This document shows positions 1 through 7,039 of a DNA stretch of 12,566 nucleotides, one piece after another. Location of the stretch: assembly GCA_934655935.1 (NCBI GenBank), contig CAKUHJ010000045.1:1-12566 (forward strand), given 5' to 3'. The stretch comes from an uncultured Oscillospiraceae bacterium. GTDB lineage: Bacteria; Bacillota; Clostridia; Oscillospirales; Oscillospiraceae. Each line of letters opens with the position of its first letter. Within the stretch, counting starts at the first letter, position 1. The notes below the pieces were generated by a model. The model was given only the letters and a program-made list of their open reading frames with translations, did not search any database and was not told where the DNA came from. The translations under genes were made by a program, and so were the position numbers.

Positions 1-151
1 TTCGCTCTTAGCTTTAACTCAAGAATTTTCGTTGGCTATTCAAAGAATCTCAATTCTGACAATCTCTGAACAACTTAATAATAAATTGTCCAAGGTGTTT
101 GTTCATGTTTCTCGTTGTTTAATTTACAAGGTGCACTCGCCGCAGAAGCGG
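1..151 (-). other. Probable rRNA operon leader (pre-16S), minus strand; 16S gene lies outside the window
   Basis: Read on the minus strand, this AT-rich stretch follows three strong tandem promoters, has no coding potential, and resembles clostridial pre-16S leaders. It has two copies of CACCTTG (133-127 and 97-91), the first followed by an A-rich TAAATTAAACAAC segment like a boxA region, and ATTCTTTGAAT at 48-38, which resembles the CTTTGAAA core of boxA antitermination sites. A hairpin at 93-66 (about 12 pairs including G-U, loop of 4) could contribute to RNase III processing. No 16S sequence is in the window, so the rRNA assignment is inferred from promoter strength, leader form and the promoter-proximal layout. 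The alternative is a leader for another highly expressed RNA. Confidence 0.65.
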
Positions 152-157
152 GATTTC

Positions 158-186
158 ATTGTATCACATCTTGTTTCAAAAGTCAA
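158..186 (-). promoter_or_regulatory. rrn-type promoter P3 (nearest the RNA gene)
   Basis: Minus strand: -35 TTGACT at 186-181, 17-bp spacer, -10 TACAAT at 163-158 (5 of 6 to consensus). A-rich runs directly upstream (about 217-190) look like an UP element. The predicted start near 151 coincides with the first base of an inverted repeat, CCGC-TTCT-GCGG, at 151-140. This is the closest of three tandem promoters with identical 17-bp spacing. Confidence 0.78.
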
Positions 187-253
187 GAGCTTTTTCAACT
201 TTTTGTGATTTTTCATTCGCTTTCGAATTGTTTCGTTCGCAGCGAACTCATTT

Positions 254-282
254 AGTTTAGCACATCTTCATTTGTTTGTCAA
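254..282 (-). promoter_or_regulatory. rrn-type promoter P2 (middle)
   Basis: Minus strand: -35 TTGACA at 282-277 (perfect), 17-bp spacer, -10 TAAACT at 259-254 (4 of 6). The upstream stretch 309-284 is A-rich with a repeated ATCGAAAA element and would serve as an UP element. The predicted start near 247 coincides with a perfect inverted repeat, GTTCGC-T-GCGAAC, at 247-235. Confidence 0.75.
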
Positions 283-359
283 GAACTTTTTTCGATTATT
301 TTCGATCTTTTTCTTGACTCACATCCGTTGTGCAGGGCCGCTCTCAAGAGCGCTCGCCT

Positions 360-388
360 ATACTACCAAAGTATTCCCGCTTTGTCAA
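360..388 (-). promoter_or_regulatory. rrn-type promoter P1 (furthest upstream)
   Basis: Minus strand: -35 TTGACA at 388-383 (perfect), 17-bp spacer, -10 TAGTAT at 365-360 (4 of 6). The A-tract at 410-393 is the likely UP element. The -35 box contains the TGA stop codon of gerAB (387-385), so the end of that gene and the promoter share bases. The predicted start near 353 abuts an inverted repeat, CGCTCT-TG-AGAGCG, at 352-339. Confidence 0.72.
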
Positions 389-1341
389 CCCCTTTTTTCA
401 GATTTTTTTATTGCGACTATTAGTAGTGCTGATATCGGCAGTATCCCCCAACATACTGCCGCGCCACCCTGCCAGAACCAATCCGGCAGCCGCTTGCACG
501 TGTTCATCGACGCGTACGCCGCCGCGCAGACGGCTGCCGCCGGCCATTTTCGCTTTCCCGCGCAGAGCGCGGCGCCCCCGGATTGCGCCAGAAGCGACGT
601 CATGCAGAACAGGCCCAGAAACATCGCCGCCGACAAAATCGCCTCAAACCGCTCCATCACCGAAAAGACCGACAGACTTTTTGCCGCCGCATACAGAGCC
701 GGCGTTTCCGCCGCCGCAACCTGCGGCGACAGGCTTCCCGCCGACGCCGCGCAGAACAACGCCGGCGGCAGCGCCAGCGCCGCTCCCGCCGCCGCGGCCC
801 GCGGCCGCTTTTTTTCTAACGGCAGCATGGTAATTGCGCACGGCGCAAGCAGCGTGCAGAAGCTTGCCAGCCCCTGGCGTGCATCTGCCCCGGCTTCGAT
901 CCAGGAGAGCCGGACCTGCCCCATCGCCGCAAGAAGGATCAGCGCGTAGATTCCGCCCAGGCAGAGCGCAATCACGCCCGCGCTCCGCGCCGGCGCCATA
1001 GAGCCGCGAAGACTGCAGAGTGCGCTCAGCAGCAGTACAGCTGCCGGCGTAACCGCTTTTGCATTCTGATCCGGAAAAATCACCTCTCCCAGCGCCGCCG
1101 CGCGGGCGCAGGCCAGCACCGTCCATACGCCGTACGCCAAAAGCAGCGCCCGCCCCACTCCGCTCGTACCCAGCTGCCGCGCCAGCGCGCCGCCGCACCG
1201 GCCTGCCAGATGCAGCTCTGCTATAAACACTGCCGCCGCTGCAATTCCGCCCGCCAGCGCCCAGTTCCACGAAAACCCGCTCAGGCTCAGCGCCGAGGAA
1301 GTGCTGATTGCCGCCAGCGACCACGCAAGCGCCTGCCGCAT
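385..1341 (-). CDS. gerAB: GerAB-family spore germination permease subunit
   Basis: Predicted integral membrane subunit of a nutrient germinant receptor in the spore inner membrane. The family is related to amino-acid permeases and is thought to bind the germinant. From the ATG at 1341 the product is 318 aa, short for the usual 350-370, and consists almost entirely of Ala/Leu-rich hydrophobic segments with short charged loops. A family-like stretch near the C-terminal third contains PALYAAAK, then VMERFEAILSAAMFLGLF, matching the P..AKS...ERxEA pattern of GerAB proteins. It is third in a gerAA-gerAC-gerAB operon. The start is uncertain. The ATG at 1341 has AGGA ten bases upstream and follows the gerAC stop by 7 nt. 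The family motif ISxRQ, however, begins two residues earlier (ISMRQ), so TTG starts at 1359 (324 aa, after GGAGGAGG) or 1386 (333 aa) are credible. The 3' end runs into rrn promoter P1. Confidence 0.85.
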   Translation of the reverse strand: MRQALAWSLAAISTSSALSLSGFSWNWALAGGIAAAAVFIAELHLAGRCGGALARQLGTSGVGRALLLAYGVWTVLACARAAALGEVIFPDQNAKAVTPAAVLLLSALCSLRGSMAPARSAGVIALCLGGIYALILLAAMGQVRLSWIEAGADARQGLASFCTLLAPCAITMLPLEKKRPRAAAAGAALALPPALFCAASAGSLSPQVAAAETPALYAAAKSLSVFSVMERFEAILSAAMFLGLFCMTSLLAQSGGAALCAGKRKWPAAAVCAAAYASMNTCKRLPDWFWQGGAAVCWGILPISALLIVAIKKSEKRG

Positions 1342-1348
1342 ACTGATT

Positions 1349-1843
1349 CTATCCTGCAAGCTGTACGCCGCCCTCCTCCGTTTCAAGAATCCCCCCGGGA
1401 GAAACCGCTTCTCCGCGCCGGAGCGCAGCCCGGGCCTGCCCCAGCGTCAGCTCCCCCGGATGCGCCCGAAGAACCTCCGCCGCCTGCGAAGCCTCCGGCA
1501 CAAAATCCGCCGCGCAGTAAAGCTTTGCCGCCGGCCGGAGCCACGTCCCCTCCGCCAGTTCCTCTATGCAGTCCTCCGCACGCCCGGATACAATCACATG
1601 TCCGACTGTTCCGAGAAATACAGTCCCCGGCGCGTTCTGTGAAAGCCGCCGGAAGGCCGACGCAAGGCTTTTCCCGCTTCCGCAAAGCCCATTGTCCGTC
1701 CTGAGCGTATAGAGCCCGCCATCTTTGGAAACAACAAGCGCCTGCGCGGGCAGGAGCTCTGCCACATCCGGCTGCTTTTCCGGCAGCAGGCCAAGCCCCC
1801 AGGCCGCCGCCGGCAGCAGCAGCCAGAGCCAGATTCGTTTCAT
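1349..1843 (-). CDS. Short GerAC-like protein, N-terminal domain only
   Basis: The 164-aa product occupies the gerAC slot between gerAA and gerAB. It starts with a hydrophobic segment (MKRIWLWLLLPAAAWGLGLL), a signal peptide or anchor. The part that looks like GerAC is about residues 57-100: GKSLASAFRRLSQNAPGTVF, then FLGTVGHVIVSG, resembling the GKT..EA...LS...P...FFGH...I.IG pattern of Ger(x)C N-terminal domains. Normal GerAC proteins are roughly 350-400 aa lipoproteins with a lipobox LxGC and a large C-terminal domain. Here no Cys follows the hydrophobic segment (the GC position reads GLGL) and the whole C-terminal domain is missing, with no room for it before gerAB. The ATG at 1843 is 5 nt after the gerAA stop and has AGAGGTGAGG overlapping that stop, so translation is probably coupled. 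Assignment rests on position plus partial similarity. It may be a functional minimal form or a decayed one. Confidence 0.65.
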   Translation of the reverse strand: MKRIWLWLLLPAAAWGLGLLPEKQPDVAELLPAQALVVSKDGGLYTLRTDNGLCGSGKSLASAFRRLSQNAPGTVFLGTVGHVIVSGRAEDCIEELAEGTWLRPAAKLYCAADFVPEASQAAEVLRAHPGELTLGQARAALRRGEAVSPGGILETEEGGVQLAG

Positions 1844-1848
1844 TTCCC

Positions 1849-3279
1849 TCACCTCTGGTTTTTCATGTCCTGCGGCCTTAAAATCGGATTCCGGAATTTC
1901 CGTTCCTTCAGGCGCGGCCGCAAAAGCGCACTCGCAGCCTCCGCCTGGGAAAATGGCGCAAGGTACGCGCATCCCAGGCTCTCCAGCCCCGAAAGGTGAA
2001 TCAGCAGCAGCACCGCACCCGCGCAGAGACCCAGAAGCCCTGCGATCCCCGCCATTGCCGTCAGCGCAAAGCGCCATACCCGAACCGCATTGGAAAGATC
2101 CCGGCTCGGCAGCGTAAAGCCGCAGATTCCGCTGGACGCCGCCACAATCAGCGCCGCCGGCGATACCAGCCGCGCGTCCACCGCCGCCGTTCCCACAACG
2201 AGACCTCCGATGATCGACACCGTCATTCCGATTGCCTGCGGCAGATGCAGCCCCGCCTCCTGCAGCAGCTCAAACGCAGCCAGCAGTCCCAGCAGCTCCA
2301 GAATGGTCGGGAACGGAACCTCCTGCTTGCTTTCGATGATGGCAAGCAGGAGCTTCGTCGGAATCATCTCCGGATGGAAGCCCGCCAGCGCCGCGTAAAA
2401 CCCCGGCAGCAGCAGCGCCAGCGCCAGCGCCGCGTATCTGAGCAGGCGCACACAGGAGGCGGAAACATAGTCCATCGCCCGGTCCTCCTGCGCGCGCATC
2501 AGCTCTGCCAGCGTGACCGGCAGCAGATATCCAAGCGGCAGCCCGTCGACCAGAAGGCCGATCTGCCCGCCCAGCAGCTCCTGGCAGAAGCGGTCCGTGC
2601 GCTGCGTATACTGCAGCAGCGGAAAGGCCGTCCGGCGCGAGCCCGTCACATATTCCTCCACGCTTGCCGGGGAAAGCAGGCCGTCAATTTCAATTTTCTC
2701 CAGCCGCTTCAGGAGTCTGTGCACCATTTCCGGATTGCTCAGTCCCTCCAGATAGCAGACCGCCACGCTTGTCCCGCTTCTCTTTCCCACGCTTCTTTGC
2801 ACAAACCGCAGCTCTGCCGTGCGCAGATGCCGGCGAATCAGACCCGTATTGATCCTGAGTGTCTCCGTGAACGCATCGCGCGCGCCCTTGACCGTGTTCT
2901 CCACGTCCGGCGCCTCCGGCCCCCGGACCTGCGAGCTCTTGACCTCGAAGCACAGCGCCTTTCCAAGCGCCGGAAACAGCAGCGCGGCATGCCCCGTCAG
3001 CAGCGCCTGCGCCGTCTGCTGCGGCGTATCGCCGGTCTGCACCGAGGCGCAGTAAACCGCGCCGTGCAGCGCCGCGTCGTAAATTTCCGCCTCCGAGGCG
3101 GGCGCTCCGTCCCGCACAAGCGGGCGGATCACATTCTCCGCAATCTCCCCGCCCGAGGTCAGCCCGTCCAGAAACAGAAGCGTCAGCTCCGTCCCGTTTA
3201 CCCGCAGCGTCCGCACGACCAGATCCTCCGTATCGCCGAACAGGCTCTGCAGCGCCTTCAGGCCCCACGTTTTTTCCAT
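1849..3279 (-). CDS. gerAA: GerAA-family spore germination receptor subunit
   Basis: Predicted A subunit of a GerA-type germinant receptor, which sits in the spore inner membrane and helps trigger ion and dipicolinate release. The product is 476 aa, normal for the family. Residues 1-270 form the soluble N-terminal region, with VKGARDAFTETLRINTGLIR at 130-149 corresponding to the family's GPxEGFxE...N..LIRRR motif, and LLGGQIGLLVDGLPLGYLLP at 235-254 corresponding to LLEGRVAILVDGTPF.L.VP. Residues 280-430 carry about five membrane segments and the hallmark FHPEMIPT (301-308) and VPFP (321-324). The tail is basic (RPRLKERKFRNP). The ATG at 3279 is preceded by AAAGGCGG with longer than usual spacing, and by a candidate sigma-G promoter. 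It is the first gene of the operon, divergent from the femX-like gene. Family identity is secure; the germinant cannot be told. Confidence 0.93.
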   Translation of the reverse strand: MEKTWGLKALQSLFGDTEDLVVRTLRVNGTELTLLFLDGLTSGGEIAENVIRPLVRDGAPASEAEIYDAALHGAVYCASVQTGDTPQQTAQALLTGHAALLFPALGKALCFEVKSSQVRGPEAPDVENTVKGARDAFTETLRINTGLIRRHLRTAELRFVQRSVGKRSGTSVAVCYLEGLSNPEMVHRLLKRLEKIEIDGLLSPASVEEYVTGSRRTAFPLLQYTQRTDRFCQELLGGQIGLLVDGLPLGYLLPVTLAELMRAQEDRAMDYVSASCVRLLRYAALALALLLPGFYAALAGFHPEMIPTKLLLAIIESKQEVPFPTILELLGLLAAFELLQEAGLHLPQAIGMTVSIIGGLVVGTAAVDARLVSPAALIVAASSGICGFTLPSRDLSNAVRVWRFALTAMAGIAGLLGLCAGAVLLLIHLSGLESLGCAYLAPFSQAEAASALLRPRLKERKFRNPILRPQDMKNQR

Positions 3280-3305
3280 CCGCTCTCGCCGCCTTTCTTC
3301 CAGGC

Positions 3306-3334
3306 TAGTATCCCATTTTTTCCGGAAATCATAC
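3306..3334 (-). promoter_or_regulatory. Candidate sigma-G (forespore) promoter for the gerA operon
   Basis: Minus strand: GTATG at 3334-3330 (4 of 5 to the sigma-G -35 core G[AC]AT[AG]), 17-bp spacer, GATACTA at 3312-3306 (6 of 7 to CATACTA). The predicted start near 3299 leaves a leader of about 20 nt before the gerAA ATG, typical for ger operons, which are known to be sigma-G dependent. A perfect palindrome, TTTCCGGAAA, at 3319-3328 lies inside the spacer. Confidence 0.5.
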
Positions 3335-3353
3335 CCGCTTCCGCGCCCGCCAT

Positions 3354-3382
3354 TTGCATATTCGCCCTGGATGTGGTAAACT
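3354..3382 (+). promoter_or_regulatory. Possible vegetative promoter for the femX-alr-mnmE-nifS run
   Basis: Plus strand: TTGCAT at 3354-3359 (weak, 3 of 6), 17-bp spacer, TAAACT at 3377-3382 preceded by TG one base upstream (extended -10, TGGTAAACT). It would give a leader of about 88 nt. A second -10-like element, TATACT at 3434-3439, is nearer the gene but has no matching -35 box. Either could be the real start. Confidence 0.35.
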
Positions 3383-3476
3383 TAATGACAATAAAGGAAG
3401 AAGCGCAGCGCTCTGTGCCCGCCCCGATTGGGCTATACTATATAAATAAGAAGTCAGGAGTATCCGGAGGCATATC

Positions 3477-4544
3477 ATGTACGAAATCATCAACGAATCC
3501 ACGCTGGAAGAATACGAAGCGTTTGTCCAGTCGCACCCGAAGGGCAACTTCGCCCAGAGCGCTCTGTGGGCAAAGCAAAAACCGATGTGGCTCTGGGAGG
3601 CCGTCGCCGTACGCGCGCAGGACGGACGGATCAAGGGCACGCTCGCACTCATGACCCGCAAGGTTCCGGGCCTTGGCCGTACGCTCATGTACGGCTGCCG
3701 CGGGCCGGTCTGCGATCTGGACGACCGCGAAACCTTTTCTCAGCTTCTGGAGGGCGCAAAGGCGCTTGCAAAAAAGCACCGCGCCTATGTCATCAAGCTC
3801 GACCCCGACGTTCCCTCCTCCAATACCGCCTTTTCCGCCATGCTCCGCAGCTTTGGCTTCCGCAGCAAGGAGGGCGGCAAAAACTTTGAGGCCATCCAGC
3901 CGCGCTACGTCTTCCGGCTGAACGTGGACGGAAAAAGCGAAGAGGAGCTTATGGCCGGCTTCCACCAGAAATGGCGCTATAATATCCGCCTCGCCCAGCG
4001 AAAGGGCGTCACCGTACGCATCTGCGGAAAGGAAATGGTTCCCGCCTTTTCCGAGCTGATGCTCACCACCGGCGTCCGCGACGGCTTTGTAACCCGCAGG
4101 CCGGAGTATTTTTCCGCGATGCTGGACAATCTCGGCGAACACGCGCGGCTGTACATGGCCTTTGATCCGGAGGGCACGCCCATTGCCGGCACGCTCGCCA
4201 TTCACTACGGCGATAAGGTCTGGTATCTCTACGGCGCGTCCAGCAATGAGCACCGCAATCTGATGCCGAACTATCTTCTTCAGTGGAACATGATCCAGTG
4301 GGCCGTTGAAACGCACTGCCGCATCTATGATTTCCGCGGCGTCTCCGGCGACGTCAGCGAGGATAACCCCCTCTACGGTCTTTTCCGCTTCAAGCAGGGC
4401 TTCGGCGGCGAGTTCACGGAGTTTGTCGGAGAGATGGACCTTGTCCTCAGCCCCGCAGTTTATTGGGCCGTCGAGCACGGTACCTCCGTCTTCAAGGAGC
4501 TTCGCAAAACCGCCTATCTGATCAAAAACCGCGGCCGGAAATAA
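3477..4544 (+). CDS. FemX/MurM-type peptidoglycan bridge aminoacyltransferase (FemABX family)
   Basis: FemABX enzymes transfer an amino acid from aminoacyl-tRNA onto the peptide stem of lipid II or its precursor at the cytoplasmic side of the membrane, building the interpeptide bridge. The 355-aa product has the two-lobe layout: an N-terminal half with FAQSALWAKQK near residue 26 and the RTLMYGCRGPV region, then FHQKWRYNIRLAQRKGV around 181-197, a family-typical K.RYN.R.A.RKGV motif. The C-terminal lobe carries YLYGASSNEHRNLMPNYLLQ and IYDFRGVSG, then YGLFRFKQGFGGEFTEFVGE. There is no long helical hairpin insert as in FemA, so it resembles compact FemX forms. The ATG has GGAGG at 3466-3470. 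It sits 16 nt before an alanine racemase-like gene, consistent with a cell-wall role. Which residue it adds (Ala, Ser, Gly or other) cannot be read from sequence. Confidence 0.88.
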   Translation: MYEIINESTLEEYEAFVQSHPKGNFAQSALWAKQKPMWLWEAVAVRAQDGRIKGTLALMTRKVPGLGRTLMYGCRGPVCDLDDRETFSQLLEGAKALAKKHRAYVIKLDPDVPSSNTAFSAMLRSFGFRSKEGGKNFEAIQPRYVFRLNVDGKSEEELMAGFHQKWRYNIRLAQRKGVTVRICGKEMVPAFSELMLTTGVRDGFVTRRPEYFSAMLDNLGEHARLYMAFDPEGTPIAGTLAIHYGDKVWYLYGASSNEHRNLMPNYLLQWNMIQWAVETHCRIYDFRGVSGDVSEDNPLYGLFRFKQGFGGEFTEFVGEMDLVLSPAVYWAVEHGTSVFKELRKTAYLIKNRGRK

Positions 4545-4560
4545 AGCGGGAGGAATACGA

Positions 4561-5652
4561 ATGAAAGCTTATATCGTGGACGCCGCCGCCCTGCGGCAGA
4601 ATCTGCAGAATCTCAAGGCCCGCGCCGCCGACGCGACGCTCTGGGCCGTTCTCAAGGGCAATGGCTACGGGCTCGGTCTTCTTCCCATGGCCGCCGCCTG
4701 CCGGGACGCCGGGATTGACTGCTTCGCCATCACCGAGCCGCAGGAGGCAGAGCTGCTGCGCAGCGCCGGCTTTACCTCGCAGCAGCTCCTGATGCTCCGC
4801 CCGACCTGCGATTCAGACGAAATCCGCCGCCTGCTTGCCTGCAACGTCATTCTGACCGTCTCCAGCTCTGACGACGCCACCGTGCTCAACGGCATTGCCG
4901 CGCAGCTCAATCTGCGCGCGCGCGTACACCTGAAAATTGACACCGGTATGGGCCGCTACGGCTTCCTGCCCTCTGAGATGGACAAGCTCCTGCAGATTCT
5001 GAACTTTATGGACGGGCTGCAGGTCGTCGGCATTTATACGCACCTGCATTCCGCCTTCTGCAGCCAGCTCGCCACGCAGGCGCAGGCCGAGGCTTTTAAA
5101 AAGGTGCTCGCAACGCTGGACGCCGCCGGCTGCGCCTACGGCATGCCGCACATGCTCAACTCTGCCGGGCTTCTGCGCTATCCGGAATACCGCATGGGCG
5201 GCGTGCGGGTGGGCTCGGCCATGCTTGGCCGGCTTTCCATCAAGGGAAGCTATTCCCTGAAGCGGATCGGCTTCTGTGAGGCCGGCGTCGAAGAGCTCCG
5301 CTGGCTCCCCAAGGGGCACACCTGCGGCTACGGCGCAGGCTGGCGCGCCAAAAAGCCGACCAGAACCGCAGTCTTGTCCGTGGGCTGGTACCATGGCTTT
5401 GGCTGCCAGATGGGAAACGACCTCTTCCGCTTCCGCGACTGTGCGCGCGGCGTCCTGTCCAATCTGAAGGGCATGCTCTTCCGCCGCCATCTCTATGTCA
5501 CGCTGAACGGGAAAAAATGCCGTGTGCTGGGGCATATCGGGATGCTTCACACGGTAATTGACGTCACAAAGGTTCCCTGCGCGCTGGGTGACAAGGCCAC
5601 TCTGGATATCAACCCGCTCATGCTCAAGGGCATGGAGATCATTTACCGCTGA
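4561..5652 (+). CDS. Divergent alanine racemase-like PLP enzyme
   Basis: Fold-type III PLP racemase related to Alr, 363 aa. Residues matching the classic enzyme: the PLP lysine K32 in AVLKGNGYGLG (normally VVKANAYGHG), KIDTGMGRYGF at 125-135, LNSAGLLRYPE at 199-209, R216 in VRVGSAMLG (normally RPGxxLYG; contacts the PLP ring nitrogen), and the second catalytic base Y257 in CGYGAGW. Departures: the usual GYADG reads GWYHG (275-279), and the GRVCMD block reads GHIGML (324-329), keeping Met but losing Asp. It is therefore probably active on PLP, but L-Ala to D-Ala as its main reaction is not assured; another amino acid such as Ser, or a bridge-related substrate, is possible. The ATG follows GGGAGGA at 4548-4553, 16 nt after the aminoacyltransferase stop. 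Its TGA overlaps the mnmE ribosome binding site. I would not assign the symbol alr without activity data. Confidence 0.85.
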   Translation: MKAYIVDAAALRQNLQNLKARAADATLWAVLKGNGYGLGLLPMAAACRDAGIDCFAITEPQEAELLRSAGFTSQQLLMLRPTCDSDEIRRLLACNVILTVSSSDDATVLNGIAAQLNLRARVHLKIDTGMGRYGFLPSEMDKLLQILNFMDGLQVVGIYTHLHSAFCSQLATQAQAEAFKKVLATLDAAGCAYGMPHMLNSAGLLRYPEYRMGGVRVGSAMLGRLSIKGSYSLKRIGFCEAGVEELRWLPKGHTCGYGAGWRAKKPTRTAVLSVGWYHGFGCQMGNDLFRFRDCARGVLSNLKGMLFRRHLYVTLNGKKCRVLGHIGMLHTVIDVTKVPCALGDKATLDINPLMLKGMEIIYR

Positions 5653-5665
5653 GGAGGCGTTTTTT

Positions 5666-7027
5666 ATGTCTGATTGTATTGCCGCCGTCGCCACCGGCCA
5701 CGTCCGAAGCGGCATCGGCATCCTCCGCATGACAGGCGACGGCTGCATCGAAGCCGCCGGCACTGTGTTTGCGCGTACCGACGGAAGACCTCTGGCCGAA
5801 ACGCCGGACCGCAGGCTTGTTCTCGGCACGCTCCACGACGCGCAGGGCCGCCCGATTGATCACTGCATGGCCTTTATTTCCCGTGCGCCGCATTCCTATA
5901 CCGGCGAAGACGCCACAGAGTTTCAGTGTCACGGTTCGCCTGCCGCGCTGGCCGCCGGGCTGGAGGCGCTCTTTGCCGCAGGCTTCCGGCAGGCGCTCGC
6001 AGGCGAGTTCACCAAGCGCGCGTTTCTCAACGGCCGGATGGACCTGACACAAGCGGAGGCTGTGATCGACCTGATCGACGCGGAAACCGCCGACGCCGCC
6101 GCCAATGCCGCCGGTCAGCTGGCCGGCGCGCTGCGGACGCGCATTGACGCCGTCTACGATACGCTCGTAGAGCTCTGCGCGCATTTTCACGCCGTGCTCG
6201 ATTATCCGGACGAGGACGTCGCGCCCTTTGAAGCCGAGCAGTTTGACGCCCTTTTAAAGCAGGATCTTCAGGCGCTTGACCGCCTTCTTTCCTCCTGCCA
6301 CCGTGGGCGGATTCTGACCTCCGGGCTCAAGGCCGTCATCCTCGGCAGCCCGAACGCCGGAAAATCCAGCCTTCTGAACCAGTTGGCCGGCTTTTCCCGC
6401 GTCATTGTCACGGACATTCCCGGCACCACGCGCGACGCCGTCGAGCAGTCTGTCAGACTCGGCCGCCACCTGATCCGTCTGGTCGATACCGCGGGCATCC
6501 GCGAAACGGACGATCCCATCGAAAAGCTCGGCGTCGAGCGTTCCATTGCCGCCGTGCAGGACTGCGACCTTGCCTTTTTCGTTCTCGACGGCGCAAAGCC
6601 CCTGTCGGAGGCAGACCATGCCGCCCTGCGGGCCGCGCTTGACGCGCCGGAGGCCATTGTCCTGCTCAATAAGCAAGACCTTGGCTGCTGCATCGACCCG
6701 TCCGACCTGCCCTTTTCCTACGTGGTGCCCATCTGCGCAAAAACCGGCGAGGGGCTTGCACTGCTGGAGCAGGCGCTCGACATGCTCTATCCGGATGACG
6801 CGCCCTGCGACGGCAGCCTTCTGACCAACGCCCGGCAGGCGGACGCCATTGTCCGCGCGCGGAAATCCCTCGCGGCGGCGGCTCGCTCCCTTTCCGCCGG
6901 CTTTACGCCGGACGCCGTCCTTATGGACGTCGAGGGCGCTATGCTCGCCCTTGGCGAGGTCACGGGCCGCACCATGCGCGAGGATATTACAAACCGAATT
7001 TTTGAACGCTTCTGCGTCGGAAAATAA
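5666..7027 (+). CDS. mnmE: tRNA modification GTPase MnmE (TrmE)
   Basis: With MnmG, MnmE installs the (carboxymethyl)aminomethyl group at C5 of wobble uridine U34 in certain tRNAs, in the cytoplasm. The product is 453 aa, the normal length. The N-terminal tetrahydrofolate-binding domain (1-120) contains SYTGEDATEFQCHG and LAGEFTKRAFLNGRMDLTQA. The helical domain is interrupted by the G domain: P-loop GSPNAGKS at 227-234, TTRD at 254-257, DTAG at 274-277, NKQD at 335-338 and a G5-like CAKTGEG at 357-363. The C-terminus is FCVGK, with the conserved Cys450 of the family CxGK signature. The ATG at 5666 follows GAGGAGG at 5651-5657; upstream in-frame codons overlap the racemase gene and are not part of it. 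MnmE is commonly origin-proximal in Firmicutes. MnmG is not adjacent here. Confidence 0.97.
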   Translation: MSDCIAAVATGHVRSGIGILRMTGDGCIEAAGTVFARTDGRPLAETPDRRLVLGTLHDAQGRPIDHCMAFISRAPHSYTGEDATEFQCHGSPAALAAGLEALFAAGFRQALAGEFTKRAFLNGRMDLTQAEAVIDLIDAETADAAANAAGQLAGALRTRIDAVYDTLVELCAHFHAVLDYPDEDVAPFEAEQFDALLKQDLQALDRLLSSCHRGRILTSGLKAVILGSPNAGKSSLLNQLAGFSRVIVTDIPGTTRDAVEQSVRLGRHLIRLVDTAGIRETDDPIEKLGVERSIAAVQDCDLAFFVLDGAKPLSEADHAALRAALDAPEAIVLLNKQDLGCCIDPSDLPFSYVVPICAKTGEGLALLEQALDMLYPDDAPCDGSLLTNARQADAIVRARKSLAAAARSLSAGFTPDAVLMDVEGAMLALGEVTGRTMREDITNRIFERFCVGK

Positions 7028-7039
7028 GCGAGGCCTTCT

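Noticed and set aside
272..949. Plus-strand open frame from the AT-rich left end into gerAB
   Set aside because: It crosses the rrn promoters and is antisense to gerAB; no ribosome binding site or domain.
1996..3654. Long plus-strand open frame opposite gerAA and into the femX-like gene
   Set aside because: Arg/Gln-rich shadow of gerAA, overlapping the divergent promoter region and a convincing gene in another frame.
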